Below are positions 24,840 to 33,385 of a DNA stretch of 64,000 bases, piece after piece. Made by a program: the position numbers and the translations under genes. The notes beneath the pieces were generated by a model, which saw only the letters and a list, made by a program, of their open reading frames with translations, did no database searches and had not been told where the DNA came from. Source of the DNA: Inquilinus limosus DSM 16000 (GTDB lineage Bacteria > Pseudomonadota > Alphaproteobacteria > DSM-16000 > Inquilinaceae); the NCBI RefSeq assembly GCF_000423185.1, contig NZ_AUHM01000005.1, forward strand, positions 1 to 64,000, given 5' to 3'. Each line of letters begins with the position of its first letter. Positions within the stretch are counted from its first letter, which is position 1.

Positions 24840-25676
24840 ATGCAGAAGCTTCTGGTGCTTCAGTCGCTCTGGTCGATGGAGCGGCGCCACACCGACGGGT
24901 TCGAGCGCACGCTCGAGGCCAATATCGAGATGATCGCGGGGGCCGGCTTCGACGGCATCAGCGCGCATTGGACCGACCGGGACGCGGTGCGTCGTACGGC
25001 AGGCTGCCTCAGCGGCACCGGCATGGTCGCGGAGGGCATGTGCTTCCCGAAGAGCGTCGACGATCTGAAGCCGGTGCTGGAGATCGCGGCCGAGTTCCCG
25101 GTGCACCACATCACCCTGCAGCCGGATGTGCGGCCACGGCGGCTGGAGGATTGCGTGCCGCTGATCGAGGGCTGGCGGCGCCTGGCCGGGGATGCCGGCA
25201 TCCCGGTCCTGATCGAAACCCATCGCGACCGGATGACGACGGATCTGTACTTCACCCTCGACCTGCTCGACCGCTTCCCGGATCTGCCGCTGCTGGCCGA
25301 CCTGTCGCATTTCCTGGTCGGGCGGGAGTTCCCCTATCCGGTGTCGGATGAGAACCACGCGCTGATCCACCGCATCCTCGACAATGCCTGGGCCTTCCAC
25401 GGGCGCGTCGCCTCGCGCGAGCAGGTGCAGATCGAGATCTCCTTCCCGCATCACAAGCCCTGGGTCGACCTGTTCCGCGACTGGTGGGGCTACGGCTTCC
25501 GCAGCTGGTGCCGGCGCGCCGCCGCCGATGCGACGCTCTCCTTCACCTGCGAGCTGGGGCCGAAGCCTTATGCCATCACCGGGCGGGACGGCAACGACAC
25601 CACGGACCGCTGGGCCGAATCCCTGACCCTGGCGGAGCTGGCGCGGACCCTCTGGACCGAGACTGCCCAGGGATAG
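24840..25676 (+). CDS. TIM-barrel sugar phosphate isomerase/epimerase-like protein
   Basis: The protein has 278 residues in a xylose-isomerase-like (AP endonuclease 2) fold. Likely metal ligands lie in PVLIETHRDRMTTD and LLADLSHFLVG, and CELGPKPYAI near the end supplies the last acidic position. GGGAGGGGAGG abuts ATG 24840, and the gene starts 17 bases after the permease stop, so it is cotranscribed. It is only distantly like the IolI-type protein at 20235, so two different isomerases serve the locus. The exact substrate is unknown; an inosose or keto-cyclitol is inferred from context. Confidence 0.75.
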   Translation: MQKLLVLQSLWSMERRHTDGFERTLEANIEMIAGAGFDGISAHWTDRDAVRRTAGCLSGTGMVAEGMCFPKSVDDLKPVLEIAAEFPVHHITLQPDVRPRRLEDCVPLIEGWRRLAGDAGIPVLIETHRDRMTTDLYFTLDLLDRFPDLPLLADLSHFLVGREFPYPVSDENHALIHRILDNAWAFHGRVASREQVQIEISFPHHKPWVDLFRDWWGYGFRSWCRRAAADATLSFTCELGPKPYAITGRDGNDTTDRWAESLTLAELARTLWTETAQG

Positions 25677-25684
25677 GAGGAGAC

Positions 25685-26026
25685 GTGGCACGGGGAAGGG
25701 CCGAGCCGATCACCCTGTCCGAGGCCGAGCGCGCCACGCTCGAGCGGATCTCCGGCCATAGCCTCGGCCGGCAGGCGATGGCGCTGCGCGCCGGCATCGT
25801 CCTGCTGGCGGCGCAGGGGCTGAGCAACCGGGCCATTTCCGGTCGGCTGGGGCTCGAAGAGCACTGCGTCGGCCGTTGGCGCCGGCGCTTCACCCGGGAG
25901 GGGATCTGGGGGCTTTTCGACCGGCCGCGCCCGGGTGCGCCTAGGAAGAGGCCCTGGGCGCCGGGGTCGGCGGCGGGTGCCGACGGCGCAGATCAGATAT
26001 GGGCGTCTGGCATACAAAATTCATAA
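25685..26026 (+). pseudogene. IS630-family transposase remnant (N-terminal helix-turn-helix only)
   Basis: From GTG 25685 (GGAGGAGAC upstream) a 113-residue frame reads LSEAERATLERISGH..GRQAMALRAGIVLLAAQGLSNRAISGRLGLEEHCVGRWRRRF..GIWGLFDRPRPGAPRK, the DNA-binding part of IS630 transposases. The DDE catalytic half is missing and the last ~20 residues look like unrelated sequence, so it is a truncated remnant. It could still be translated from the preceding operon. Confidence 0.7.
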
Positions 26027-26099
26027 TGCAAAACTTGATGAAGGGCAGCAGGCCTGCCATATGTTGCGGCGCAACAGACCCAGTCCACGGATCCCTGCC

Positions 26100-26309
26100 A
26101 TGACGCCTGACCTCCTCCTGCCCGGGCTGCTCGCCCTCATCATCGCCGGTGCCGGCTTGGCGGCCGTGATCACCGAGATAGCCGTGAAGGCCCCGGACCT
26201 GTTCGGCGCGATCGCGACCGACGTCCGGCGGATGGCAATGCCGGATCGGGACCGCGGGGCCGATGTGCCGGCTCCCGCGAACAGCAATGTCTGGCGCAAG
26301 GCGGCCTGA
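26100..26309 (+). CDS. Small single-span membrane protein, hypothetical
   Basis: The 69-residue frame begins MTPDLLLPGLLALIIAGAGLAAVITEIAV, one hydrophobic helix, followed by a polar tail. No good ribosome-binding site is visible and no family is recognised. It sits between an IS630 remnant and the tct operon, in sequence somewhat poorer in GC than its surroundings. It may be a real small protein or a chance frame. Confidence 0.4.
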   Translation: MTPDLLLPGLLALIIAGAGLAAVITEIAVKAPDLFGAIATDVRRMAMPDRDRGADVPAPANSNVWRKAA

Positions 26310-26645
26310 CCCGCCTCTCCGTTTTCCCTACGTCTTTCGGATGGGCGGCCCTCCTGGGCCGCCCGTCGCCGTTTCCGGCCCGGCTCTTCCTTGTGCAGAG
26401 GCGAAGAGAAATTGTTGGCCCGAGCCGCCCGGAATTCTGCCGATCCTGCAGTGTCGACAGTCTCGGTCTGCTGCATTGCAGCACCGCGATCGAAATGAAT
26501 CGTTCCGAACTTGAAAAGATACATTGCGTTACATTCCAGATACAATATATTGGATACCAGCCAGTCTCGGTCACCGACCTGGCCATCCACCAACAAGACA
26601 GTCGGGCCGCGCTTCGCGCGAAGCCGCGGCGCTGGGGAGGCACCA
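26310..26645. promoter_or_regulatory. 336-base gene-free region upstream of tctC with AT-rich promoter/operator island
   Basis: Most of this stretch shows no coding signal. Around 26505-26580 it becomes AT-rich. CAATATATTG (26543-26552) is a perfect palindrome inside GATACAATATATTGGATAC, a plausible site for the GntR protein encoded at the end of the operon. TTGCGT (26524-26529) and TATATT (26546-26551), 16 bases apart, are a possible sigma70-type promoter for tctC. Confidence 0.4.
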
Positions 26646-27662
26646 ATGACCGGGAAAGTGCGTCAAGCGCTTGTGCATGGATTCGCCTGTGCCGCGGCTG
26701 CGATGGCCCTGCTGGGGGCCGGCATCGCCCAGGCGGACTGGAAGCCCACCCGCAACGTCGAGTTCGTCGTGCCCGCGGGCACCGGCGGCGGCGCCGACCA
26801 GATGGCGCGGATGATCCAGGGCATCATCCAGAAGCACGGGCTGATGGAGCAGTCGATCGTCGTCGTCAACCGCGCCGGCGGCGCGGGGGCGGAGGGCTTC
26901 CTCGACGTCAAGGGATCGGCGGGCGACCCGCACAAGATCATCATCACCCTGTCGAACCTGTTCACCACCCCGCTGGCGACCGGCGTTCCGTTCAGCTGGA
27001 AGGACCTGACGCCGGTGACGATGCTGGCGCTGGACGAGTTCATCCTGTGGGTGAATTCATCCGAGCCGTATCAGACGGCGCAGGACTACGTCGCCGCGAT
27101 CAAGGCGGCGGGCGACAACAGCTTCAAGATGGGCGGCACGGGGTCGAAGCAGGAAGACCAGATCATCACCGCCGGGCTCGAGCAGATCATCGGCAAGCGG
27201 CTGACCTATGTGCCCTATAAGGGCGGCGGCGACGTCGCGGCCCAGCTGGTCGGCAACCACATCAACTCCAGCGTCAACAACCCGATCGAGGCGGTGGCGC
27301 AGTGGCGCGCCGGCGCGCTGCGCCCGCTCTGCGTCTTCGACGACCAGCGCATCGCGGTGACGACGCCGCAGGCGGAGGGCAAGGCCTGGAGCGACGTGCC
27401 GACCTGCAAGGAATCCGGCCTCGACATGAAATACCTGATGCTGCGCGGCATCTTCATGCCGCCCGAAGCGTCGCCGGAGCAGGTGGCCTACTATGTCGGG
27501 CTGTTCGACAAGGTGCGCCAGACGCCCGAATGGAAGGAGTTCATGGCCGCGGGGGCGTTCAACACCACCAGCATGACGGGCGACGCCTTCAAGGCGTGGC
27601 TGGGCGAGGCCGAGCAGGCGCATCAGAGCCTGATGGAAGTGGCCGGCTTCATCGCGAAGTAG
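26646..27662 (+). CDS. tctC: Tripartite tricarboxylate transporter substrate-binding protein (TctC)
   Basis: The 338-residue precursor has a signal peptide ending about GIAQA, then DWKPTRNVEFVVPAGTGGGADQMARMIQ, the opening typical of TctC/Bug binding proteins, which hold carboxylates in the periplasm. VPYKGGGDVAAQLVGNHI and the late KVRQTPEWKEFM segment also match. GGGGAGG precedes ATG 26646. It heads a tctC-tctB-tctA-gntR set; the substrate cannot be read from sequence (citrate, tartrate and other acids are known for the family). Confidence 0.92.
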   Translation: MTGKVRQALVHGFACAAAAMALLGAGIAQADWKPTRNVEFVVPAGTGGGADQMARMIQGIIQKHGLMEQSIVVVNRAGGAGAEGFLDVKGSAGDPHKIIITLSNLFTTPLATGVPFSWKDLTPVTMLALDEFILWVNSSEPYQTAQDYVAAIKAAGDNSFKMGGTGSKQEDQIITAGLEQIIGKRLTYVPYKGGGDVAAQLVGNHINSSVNNPIEAVAQWRAGALRPLCVFDDQRIAVTTPQAEGKAWSDVPTCKESGLDMKYLMLRGIFMPPEASPEQVAYYVGLFDKVRQTPEWKEFMAAGAFNTTSMTGDAFKAWLGEAEQAHQSLMEVAGFIAK

Positions 27663-27683
27663 GACCGGGCGAAGTCGGACCGA

Positions 27684-27707
27684 GGCCCCCGGACCGTTCC
27701 GGGGGCC
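27684..27707 (+). terminator. Intercistronic hairpin after tctC
   Basis: Perfect 10-bp stem GGCCCCCGGA / TCCGGGGGCC with a CCGT loop, 21 bases after the tctC stop. No T-run. It probably lets tctC be expressed above tctB and tctA. Confidence 0.6.
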
Positions 27708-27761
27708 GCTTCCGGCGGCCCCGCCCCGGGTTTGCCACCCCATCTTCCAGGAGGATCAGCC

Positions 27762-28268
27762 ATGGCGGACCACGACCGGCAGGACGACGGCACGGTCAGC
27801 GTACGGGCGGTGGAGATCGTCGTCGCGGCCGTCCTGATGATCATCGCCGTGGTGGTGATGGTCGACAACCTGCGGATCGGCATCGGCTGGGCCTATGACG
27901 GGCCGGAGGCCGGCTATTTCCCCTTCTATGTCGGCCTCGTGCTGTTCCTGGCCAGCGCCGGCATCCTGCTGACCAACCTGTTCGGCCGATCGCCCGATCT
28001 CGGCAGCTTCGTCGGCCGCTCGCAGCTCGGGCTCGTGCTGAAGGTGCTGGTGCCGACCATCGTCTTCGTGGCGCTGATCGGCTTCCTCGGCCTCTACGTC
28101 GCGGCCGCGCTGTTCATCGCCTTCTTCATGCACTGGCTCGGCAGGTACCCCGTGGCGAAGATCGTGCCGGTCGCGGTCCTGGTGCCGGCCGCGCTGTTCC
28201 TGATGTTCGAGCTCTGGTTCCTGGTGCCGCTGCCCAAGGGGCCGCTGGAGGCGATGCTGGGCTACTAG
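27762..28268 (+). CDS. tctB: Tripartite tricarboxylate transporter small membrane subunit (TctB)
   Basis: A 168-residue protein with about four hydrophobic helices, including AVEIVVAAVLMIIAVVVMVDNLRIGIGW near the N terminus and EAGYFPFYVGLVL, typical of TctB. AGGAGG precedes ATG 27762. The small subunit assists the large TctA channel. It lies 99 bases after tctC across a hairpin and 67 before tctA. Confidence 0.88.
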   Translation: MADHDRQDDGTVSVRAVEIVVAAVLMIIAVVVMVDNLRIGIGWAYDGPEAGYFPFYVGLVLFLASAGILLTNLFGRSPDLGSFVGRSQLGLVLKVLVPTIVFVALIGFLGLYVAAALFIAFFMHWLGRYPVAKIVPVAVLVPAALFLMFELWFLVPLPKGPLEAMLGY

Positions 28269-28335
28269 CCCGACCGACGCGAAGACATCCCAAGACCCGC
28301 GGCAAGCGGGCGCAAGCGAACGCTGGGAGGGACCG

Positions 28336-29859
28336 TTGGACGCTCTCTATTCTCTCATTCACGGCTTCGGCGTGCTCGCCGACCCGATGAACATCGTCTA
28401 CATGTTCGTCGGCATCACGCTCGGCGTGCTGATCGGCGTGCTGCCGGGGCTGGGCGGCGCCAACGGCGTGGCCATCCTCCTGCCGCTGACCTTCGCGATG
28501 TCGCCGACCTCGGCGATCATCATGCTGTCCTGCATCTATTGGGGCGCCCTGTTCGGCGGCGCCATCACCTCGGTGCTGTTCAACATCCCCGGGGAGCCGT
28601 GGTCGGTCGCCACCACCTTCGACGGCTATCCCATGGCCCAGCAGGGAAGGGCGGGGGAGGCGCTGACGGCAGCCTTCACCTCCTCCTTCTTCGGCGCCTT
28701 CGTCGCCGTCGTGATCCTGACCTTCCTGGCGCCGCTGATCGCCGGCTTCGCCCTGCGCTTCGGACCGGCGGAATTCTTCGCGGTCCAGCTTCTCACCTTC
28801 TGCAGCTTCATCGGCATGGGGCGCGAGGCGCCGCTGAAGGTCATCGCCGCGATGATGCTGGGCTTCGCCCTGGCGGCGGTCGGGCTCGACACCGTCACCG
28901 GCCAGCTGCGCATGACCTTCGGGTCGACCGAGCTGCTGCGCGGCTTCGACTTCCTGATCGCGGTGATCGGCCTGTTCGGCATCGGCGAGATCCTGCTGAC
29001 CATGGAGGAAGGGCTGGCCTTCAAGGGCAAAAACGCCAAGATCAACGCCAAGGTGGTGCTGCAGGCCTGGGCCCAGCTGCCGAGATACTGGGTCACGGCG
29101 CTGCGCGGCGCGATCGTCGGCTGCTGGATGGGCATCACCCCGGGCGGCGCGACGCCGGCCTCCTTCATGAGCTACGGCCTGGCCAAGCGGTTCTCGCGCA
29201 ACGGCAAGCGGTTCGGCCGCGGCGAGATGGAGGGGGTGGTGGCGCCGGAGACGGCGGCCCATGCCGCCGGCACCAGCGCCCTCTTGCCGATGCTGACCCT
29301 CGGCATCCCTGGGTCGCCGACCGCGGCGGTGCTGCTGGGCGGCCTCCTGATCTGGGGCCTGCAGCCCGGGCCGCTGCTGTTCGTCGAGCAGCGCGACTTC
29401 GTCTGGGGCCTGATCGCCAGCATGTATCTCGGCAACATCGCCGGGCTGATCGTGGTGCTGACGACGGTGCCGCTCTTCGCCTCGATCCTGCGCATCCCGT
29501 TCAGCATCATCGCGCCGGTGATCATCACCATCTGCGCGGTCGGCGCCTACACGGTCAGCAATGCGCTGGCCGATATCAGCATCATGCTGGTCTTCGGCGT
29601 CGTCGGCTATCTGTTCAAGAAGCTGTCCTACCCGCTGGCGCCGCTGGTCCTGGCCCTGGTGCTGGGCGACATGGCGGAGGGCTCGTTCCGGCAGGCGATG
29701 CTGCTGTCCCAGGGCAGTCTCTCGATCTTCTGGTCGAACGGCCTGGTCGGCAGCATCGTCGCCCTGGCCCTGGTGATGCTGTGCTGGCCGCTGATCTCGC
29801 TGGTGATCGCACGGCTGCGCGGCGGCGCCAAGCCGGGCGACATCGTCGCCGCGGACTGA
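28336..29859 (+). CDS. tctA: Tripartite tricarboxylate transporter large permease (TctA)
   Basis: A 507-residue membrane protein with about a dozen helices. Conserved blocks include GVLIGVLPGLGGANGVAILLPLTF near residue 40 and MLTLGIPGSPTAAVLLGGLLIWGLQPGP around 320, the two repeats typical of TctA. Translation begins at TTG 28336, supported by GGGAGGGACC just before it. It is the Na+- or H+-coupled channel fed by TctC. The GntR gene follows after 25 bases. Confidence 0.93.
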   Translation: MDALYSLIHGFGVLADPMNIVYMFVGITLGVLIGVLPGLGGANGVAILLPLTFAMSPTSAIIMLSCIYWGALFGGAITSVLFNIPGEPWSVATTFDGYPMAQQGRAGEALTAAFTSSFFGAFVAVVILTFLAPLIAGFALRFGPAEFFAVQLLTFCSFIGMGREAPLKVIAAMMLGFALAAVGLDTVTGQLRMTFGSTELLRGFDFLIAVIGLFGIGEILLTMEEGLAFKGKNAKINAKVVLQAWAQLPRYWVTALRGAIVGCWMGITPGGATPASFMSYGLAKRFSRNGKRFGRGEMEGVVAPETAAHAAGTSALLPMLTLGIPGSPTAAVLLGGLLIWGLQPGPLLFVEQRDFVWGLIASMYLGNIAGLIVVLTTVPLFASILRIPFSIIAPVIITICAVGAYTVSNALADISIMLVFGVVGYLFKKLSYPLAPLVLALVLGDMAEGSFRQAMLLSQGSLSIFWSNGLVGSIVALALVMLCWPLISLVIARLRGGAKPGDIVAAD

Positions 29860-29884
29860 GGCGGCGGGCGGTGGGGAGGGGACG

Positions 29885-30583
29885 GTGCTCGAGCCGCGGA
29901 TCAGCACCCGGCTGGCGCTGCCGCGCCTGGACCCGAACGACAGCTTCCGGACCCAGGCCTATCTGGCGCTGAAGCGCGCGATCGCGGCGATGGATCTCTA
30001 CGACCATCCCGGCGAGATCCGGCTGGACGAGCGGCAGCTGTGCCGGGATCTCGGCGTCAGCCGCACGCCGATCCGCGAGGCGCTGACGGTGCTGGAGCAG
30101 GAGGGCTTCGTGCTGACCCTGCCGCGCCGCGGCATCTACGTCCGGCGCCGGACCAAGCGCCAGATCGTCGAGATGGTGCAGGTCTGGGCGGCGCTGGAAA
30201 GCATGGCCGCCCGGCTGGCGGCGACCCATGCGACGGATGCGGAGATCGCGGCGCTGCGCGACTTGTTCGCCGGCTTCGAGGGCCGGCCGGCGGCGGAGAT
30301 CGACGGCTATTCGGACGCCAACATCGCCTTCCACCGGGCGATCGTCCGGCTGGGCGGCAACCGGCTGATCATCGCCCGGACGGCCGATCTGCTGATGCAG
30401 ATCGACGCCATCCGGCGCCGGACCATCCGCGAGGACGACCGGGCGGACCGGTCGATCGGCGACCATCTGCGGATCATCGAGGCGCTGGAGCGGCGGGACG
30501 CGGACCTGGCCGCCCGGCTCGACCGCGACCACACGCTGGGCCTCGCCGACCACATCGAGCGGCACTGCCATTTCCTGGCCTGA
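29885..30583 (+). CDS. GntR-family regulator (FCD type) of the tct operon
   Basis: The protein has 232 residues with a winged helix (AYLALKRAIAAMDLYDHPGEIRLDERQLCRDLGVSRTPIREAL) and an FCD effector domain (NIAFHRAIVRLGGN...). GTG 29885 is preceded by GGGGAGGGG. As the last gene of the tct cluster, only 25 bases after tctA, it is likely cotranscribed and senses the imported acid or a product. A plausible target is the palindrome upstream of tctC. Confidence 0.87.
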   Translation: MLEPRISTRLALPRLDPNDSFRTQAYLALKRAIAAMDLYDHPGEIRLDERQLCRDLGVSRTPIREALTVLEQEGFVLTLPRRGIYVRRRTKRQIVEMVQVWAALESMAARLAATHATDAEIAALRDLFAGFEGRPAAEIDGYSDANIAFHRAIVRLGGNRLIIARTADLLMQIDAIRRRTIREDDRADRSIGDHLRIIEALERRDADLAARLDRDHTLGLADHIERHCHFLA

Positions 30584-30645
30584 CCGACGGCCAGGAGCGG
30601 CCGTGAGCCCGAGAAGGCGCAACCTCTCTCATGTGGCGGGAGAGG

Positions 30646-31615
30646 CTATCCGTGGGCACCCGGCCGTGAATGCAATCGCGGCCGGGCCGAGATGCGCGCC
30701 GGCAGGATGGCGATGGCGAAGCCGAGGAGGATCAGGCCGATGCCGACCAGGTGGAAGCCCCGGATCGGCTCACCCAGAAGCAGGAAGGCGAGCACCGAGG
30801 AGTAGACCGCCACGAGATGGAAGGACGCGCCGGTGAGCGCCGGGCCCAGCGTCGCGACGCAGCGGTTCCAGAGCGCGGCCCCGAGAAGCGAGGAGAAGAT
30901 GCCGATGAACAGCAGCGAGGCGATCGTGTGGGGCACGAGCAGGATCGAGCGTCCGGCCGCCTCCTCGATCAGCCAGAAGGGCATCATCAGCGCGGAGGTG
31001 GCGAGCGTCAGCGCCGCCATGAACGCCATGCCGGGGACGCCCTTCGGACCATAGCGAAGCAGCACGGAGTAGAGCGCGTAGCCGGCGGCGGCCAGAAGCA
31101 CGAGGATCTCCCCGCCGCCGATCGAGAGTGAGGCGAACGTCGCCGGATCGCCGCGCCCGACAATCCAGCCGACGCCGAGGAAGGACAGGGCGATGCCGGC
31201 GACGACGCGCCGGCGCGGCGCCTCCCCGGCGATGAGCCAGGCGCAGATCGGCATCATCAGCGGCAGGGTGTAGTTGAGCATGGCCGCCGTCGCCGCCGGT
31301 ATGCTGTGCAGCGCGATGTAGTTCAGCAGGGGTAGCCGGCGAGGCCGCAGGCCGCACAGGCGAAGGTGACCGGCCAATGCGCCAGGATCTCGCGCCGCCG
31401 CGCGGCCAGTTCGCGCCACACGAGGGGCAGCAGCACTGCCGAGGCGATCACCCAGCGCCAGAAGGTGAGGCCGAATGGCGGCAGTTCGTCGGCATAGGCG
31501 CGGCCGATCACGAGGTTGCCAGCCCAGAACAGCGGCGGCAGGGGGGGAGCGCGTAGGGTCTGCGCCAGACGAGGTCCAGCAGGCCGCCGGCGGACCAGCC
31601 CGGCGGGACGGTCAC
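30646..31615 (-). pseudogene. EamA/DMT-family exporter gene with two frameshifts
   Basis: The C-terminal two thirds (from LLNYIALHSIPAATAAMLNYTL to the stop at 30646) and an upstream piece (LFWAGNLVIGRAYADELPPFGLTFWRWVIA, ending in a stop near 31323) together make a normal ten-helix EamA exporter, but lie in different frames. A third piece from GTG 31615 (overlapping the alaX stop by four bases) reads GGLLDLVWRRPYAL before another shift in a run of seven C near 31535. Adding one C to that run and one C to the CCCC near 31328 restores a single frame. Either a decaying gene or homopolymer undercalls in the assembly. Confidence 0.75.
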
Positions 31616-32340
31616 GGCGCCGCCCCGGCGAGGCCGATGCGGATGCGCCGGTTGTGGCGCCCCTTGTTCTCGACCTTGAGGATGCGGATCGGGCCGGACC
31701 GGCCGGTGGAGGCCAAATGGGTTCCGCCGCAGGCCTGGCGGTCGAGCCCGGCGATGTCGACGATGCGGATGAGCCCGTCCGCGGTCGGCGGCGGCGCCAC
31801 GGATTTGGATCGGATCAGCCCCGGTGTGGCATGGGCCTCGGCCAGCGGCACATAATCGTCGCGCACGGCGAGGTCCTGCCGGACGAGGTCGTTGATCGGG
31901 CCTTCCAGCGCGCGCAGCCGGTCGTTGTCGGCATCCGGCAGATCGAAATCCAGCCGGGCCGTCCCGTCGCCGCCCAGCTGCGCGCCGGTGACGAGCGCGC
32001 CGTCGAAATGCTGGAAGACCAGCGCGTTCAGGATATGCGTGCCGGTGTGCAGTTCCCGCATCATCCGGCGGAAGGCGGGGTCGACCACGGCCTCGACCGG
32101 GCCGGCGACTTCGACCGACGGATCGTCGAGGATGTGCCAGAGCTTGCCGCCCGCGGGCTCGAAGCCGGCGACGGCGTGCTCGCCGCCGCGCCAGCGCAGA
32201 AAGCCGCGATCCGGCAGCTGTCCGCCGCCGCCGGGATAGAAGGGGGACAGCGCCGGAAGGACCCGACCCGGGCGGGCGTCGATCACCTCGGTCTCGAGGA
32301 CGAGGCGTTCCGGATTCTCGTGATAGAAGGAGCGTGCCAT
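31612..32340 (-). CDS. Alanyl-tRNA editing protein, AlaX-like
   Basis: This 242-residue free-standing editing domain should hydrolyse mischarged tRNA-Ala (Ser- or Gly-tRNA). It has the zinc-binding HTGTHIL motif (HxxxH) in the middle and CGGTH near the C terminus, and the PGGGGQLPDRG turn known from AlaRS editing domains. Its stop overlaps the start of the broken EamA gene. Pairing AlaX with an EamA exporter and an AraC regulator suggests involvement with an amino acid or analogue, but the link is contextual. Confidence 0.88.
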   Translation of the reverse strand: MARSFYHENPERLVLETEVIDARPGRVLPALSPFYPGGGGQLPDRGFLRWRGGEHAVAGFEPAGGKLWHILDDPSVEVAGPVEAVVDPAFRRMMRELHTGTHILNALVFQHFDGALVTGAQLGGDGTARLDFDLPDADNDRLRALEGPINDLVRQDLAVRDDYVPLAEAHATPGLIRSKSVAPPPTADGLIRIVDIAGLDRQACGGTHLASTGRSGPIRILKVENKGRHNRRIRIGLAGAAP

Positions 32341-32430
32341 GATGGACGGCCTGATGGAGCGATCGCGGGCAGTTTCGTCCCCGCGCGCATGGCGCTATTG
32401 GCGGAAATCGAGGTTCTGCGGGAGGGCGGC

Positions 32431-33288
32431 ATGGCCCGGATCGATCGGCTCAACATCGCCCATTACTGGCGGGACCGGACCGTCCCCGGCCTCAACCTGA
32501 TGCAGGCGGATTTCCGCACCCGGGAATATCCGCCGCATCGCCATGAGGCGCTGGTCATCGCCGTGACCGAGTTCGGCGGCTCGATGATCAAGGCCCGCGG
32601 CGTGACCGAACCGGCGACGACGGACCAGGCGCTGTTCGTCTTCAACCCGGTCGAGCCCCATGCCGGCTGGATGGGGCAGAGCCGGCGCTGGCTCTATCGC
32701 GCGCTCTATCTCGAGGAAGCTGCGCTGACGGAGGTGGCGCGGTCGCTCGGGGTCGAGGAGCTGACCTATTTCACCCGCACCGCCTTCGCCGACCGCGATC
32801 TGGTCGCCGGCTTCCTCGCGCTTCACCGGGCGCTGCAGGCCGGGCGGGATCCGCTGCTCGAACGCGAATGGCTGGTCTCGACCTTCGGAACCCTGTTCCG
32901 CCGCTATGGTGGCGGCGAGAGGAGGATCGCGCCCGGCCCGCGCGACCGGGCCCGGCTGCGGGCCGCCATCCAGATCATCCAGGAGCGCCTGGGCGGCACG
33001 ATCTCGCTCGCCGATCTGGGCGAGGCGCTGGGGCTGACCCAGTACCAGGTGATCAGCCTGTTCAAGCGCACCACGGGCCTGACGCCGCATGCCTACGTCA
33101 CCCAGCTTCGCGTCGACCGGGCCAGCCGGTATCTGGCGCAGGGGCTGCCGATCGCGAAGGTCGCCGTCGCCTCGGGCTTCTACGATCAGAGCGCGCTGAC
33201 GAAGCACTTCAAGCGCTGCCACGGGATCACTCCGCTGCAGTTCGCCGAAGCGAGCCGGGGCGCAGGGGCTCCGACCCGTCGCAGCTGA
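32431..33288 (+). CDS. AraC-family transcriptional regulator
   Basis: A 285-residue regulator with an N-terminal cupin-like sensor (PPHRHEALVIAVTEFGGS, FNPVEPHAGWMG) and a C-terminal AraC DNA-binding domain (ISLADLGEALGLTQYQVISLFKRTTGLTPHAYV...GFYDQSALTKHFKRCHGITPLQF). GGGAGG precedes ATG 32431; ATG 32389 is an alternative. It diverges from alaX and the EamA gene and probably controls them. Confidence 0.87.
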   Translation: MARIDRLNIAHYWRDRTVPGLNLMQADFRTREYPPHRHEALVIAVTEFGGSMIKARGVTEPATTDQALFVFNPVEPHAGWMGQSRRWLYRALYLEEAALTEVARSLGVEELTYFTRTAFADRDLVAGFLALHRALQAGRDPLLEREWLVSTFGTLFRRYGGGERRIAPGPRDRARLRAAIQIIQERLGGTISLADLGEALGLTQYQVISLFKRTTGLTPHAYVTQLRVDRASRYLAQGLPIAKVAVASGFYDQSALTKHFKRCHGITPLQFAEASRGAGAPTRRS

Positions 33289-33385
33289 TTGGGCGCGTCT
33301 TCCTGCCGGGTAGGGTTCCTGCAGGAGGACGGAGATGCTACGTCTGCCTCGCCGATCTCTCCGGATTGCAGCAATCGAGGTCGAT

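Noticed and set aside
25685-26026. Small helix-turn-helix regulator at the end of the moc-like operon
   Set aside because: Its sequence is the N-terminal part of IS630 transposases, and the C-terminal end is unrelated; a remnant is the simpler reading.
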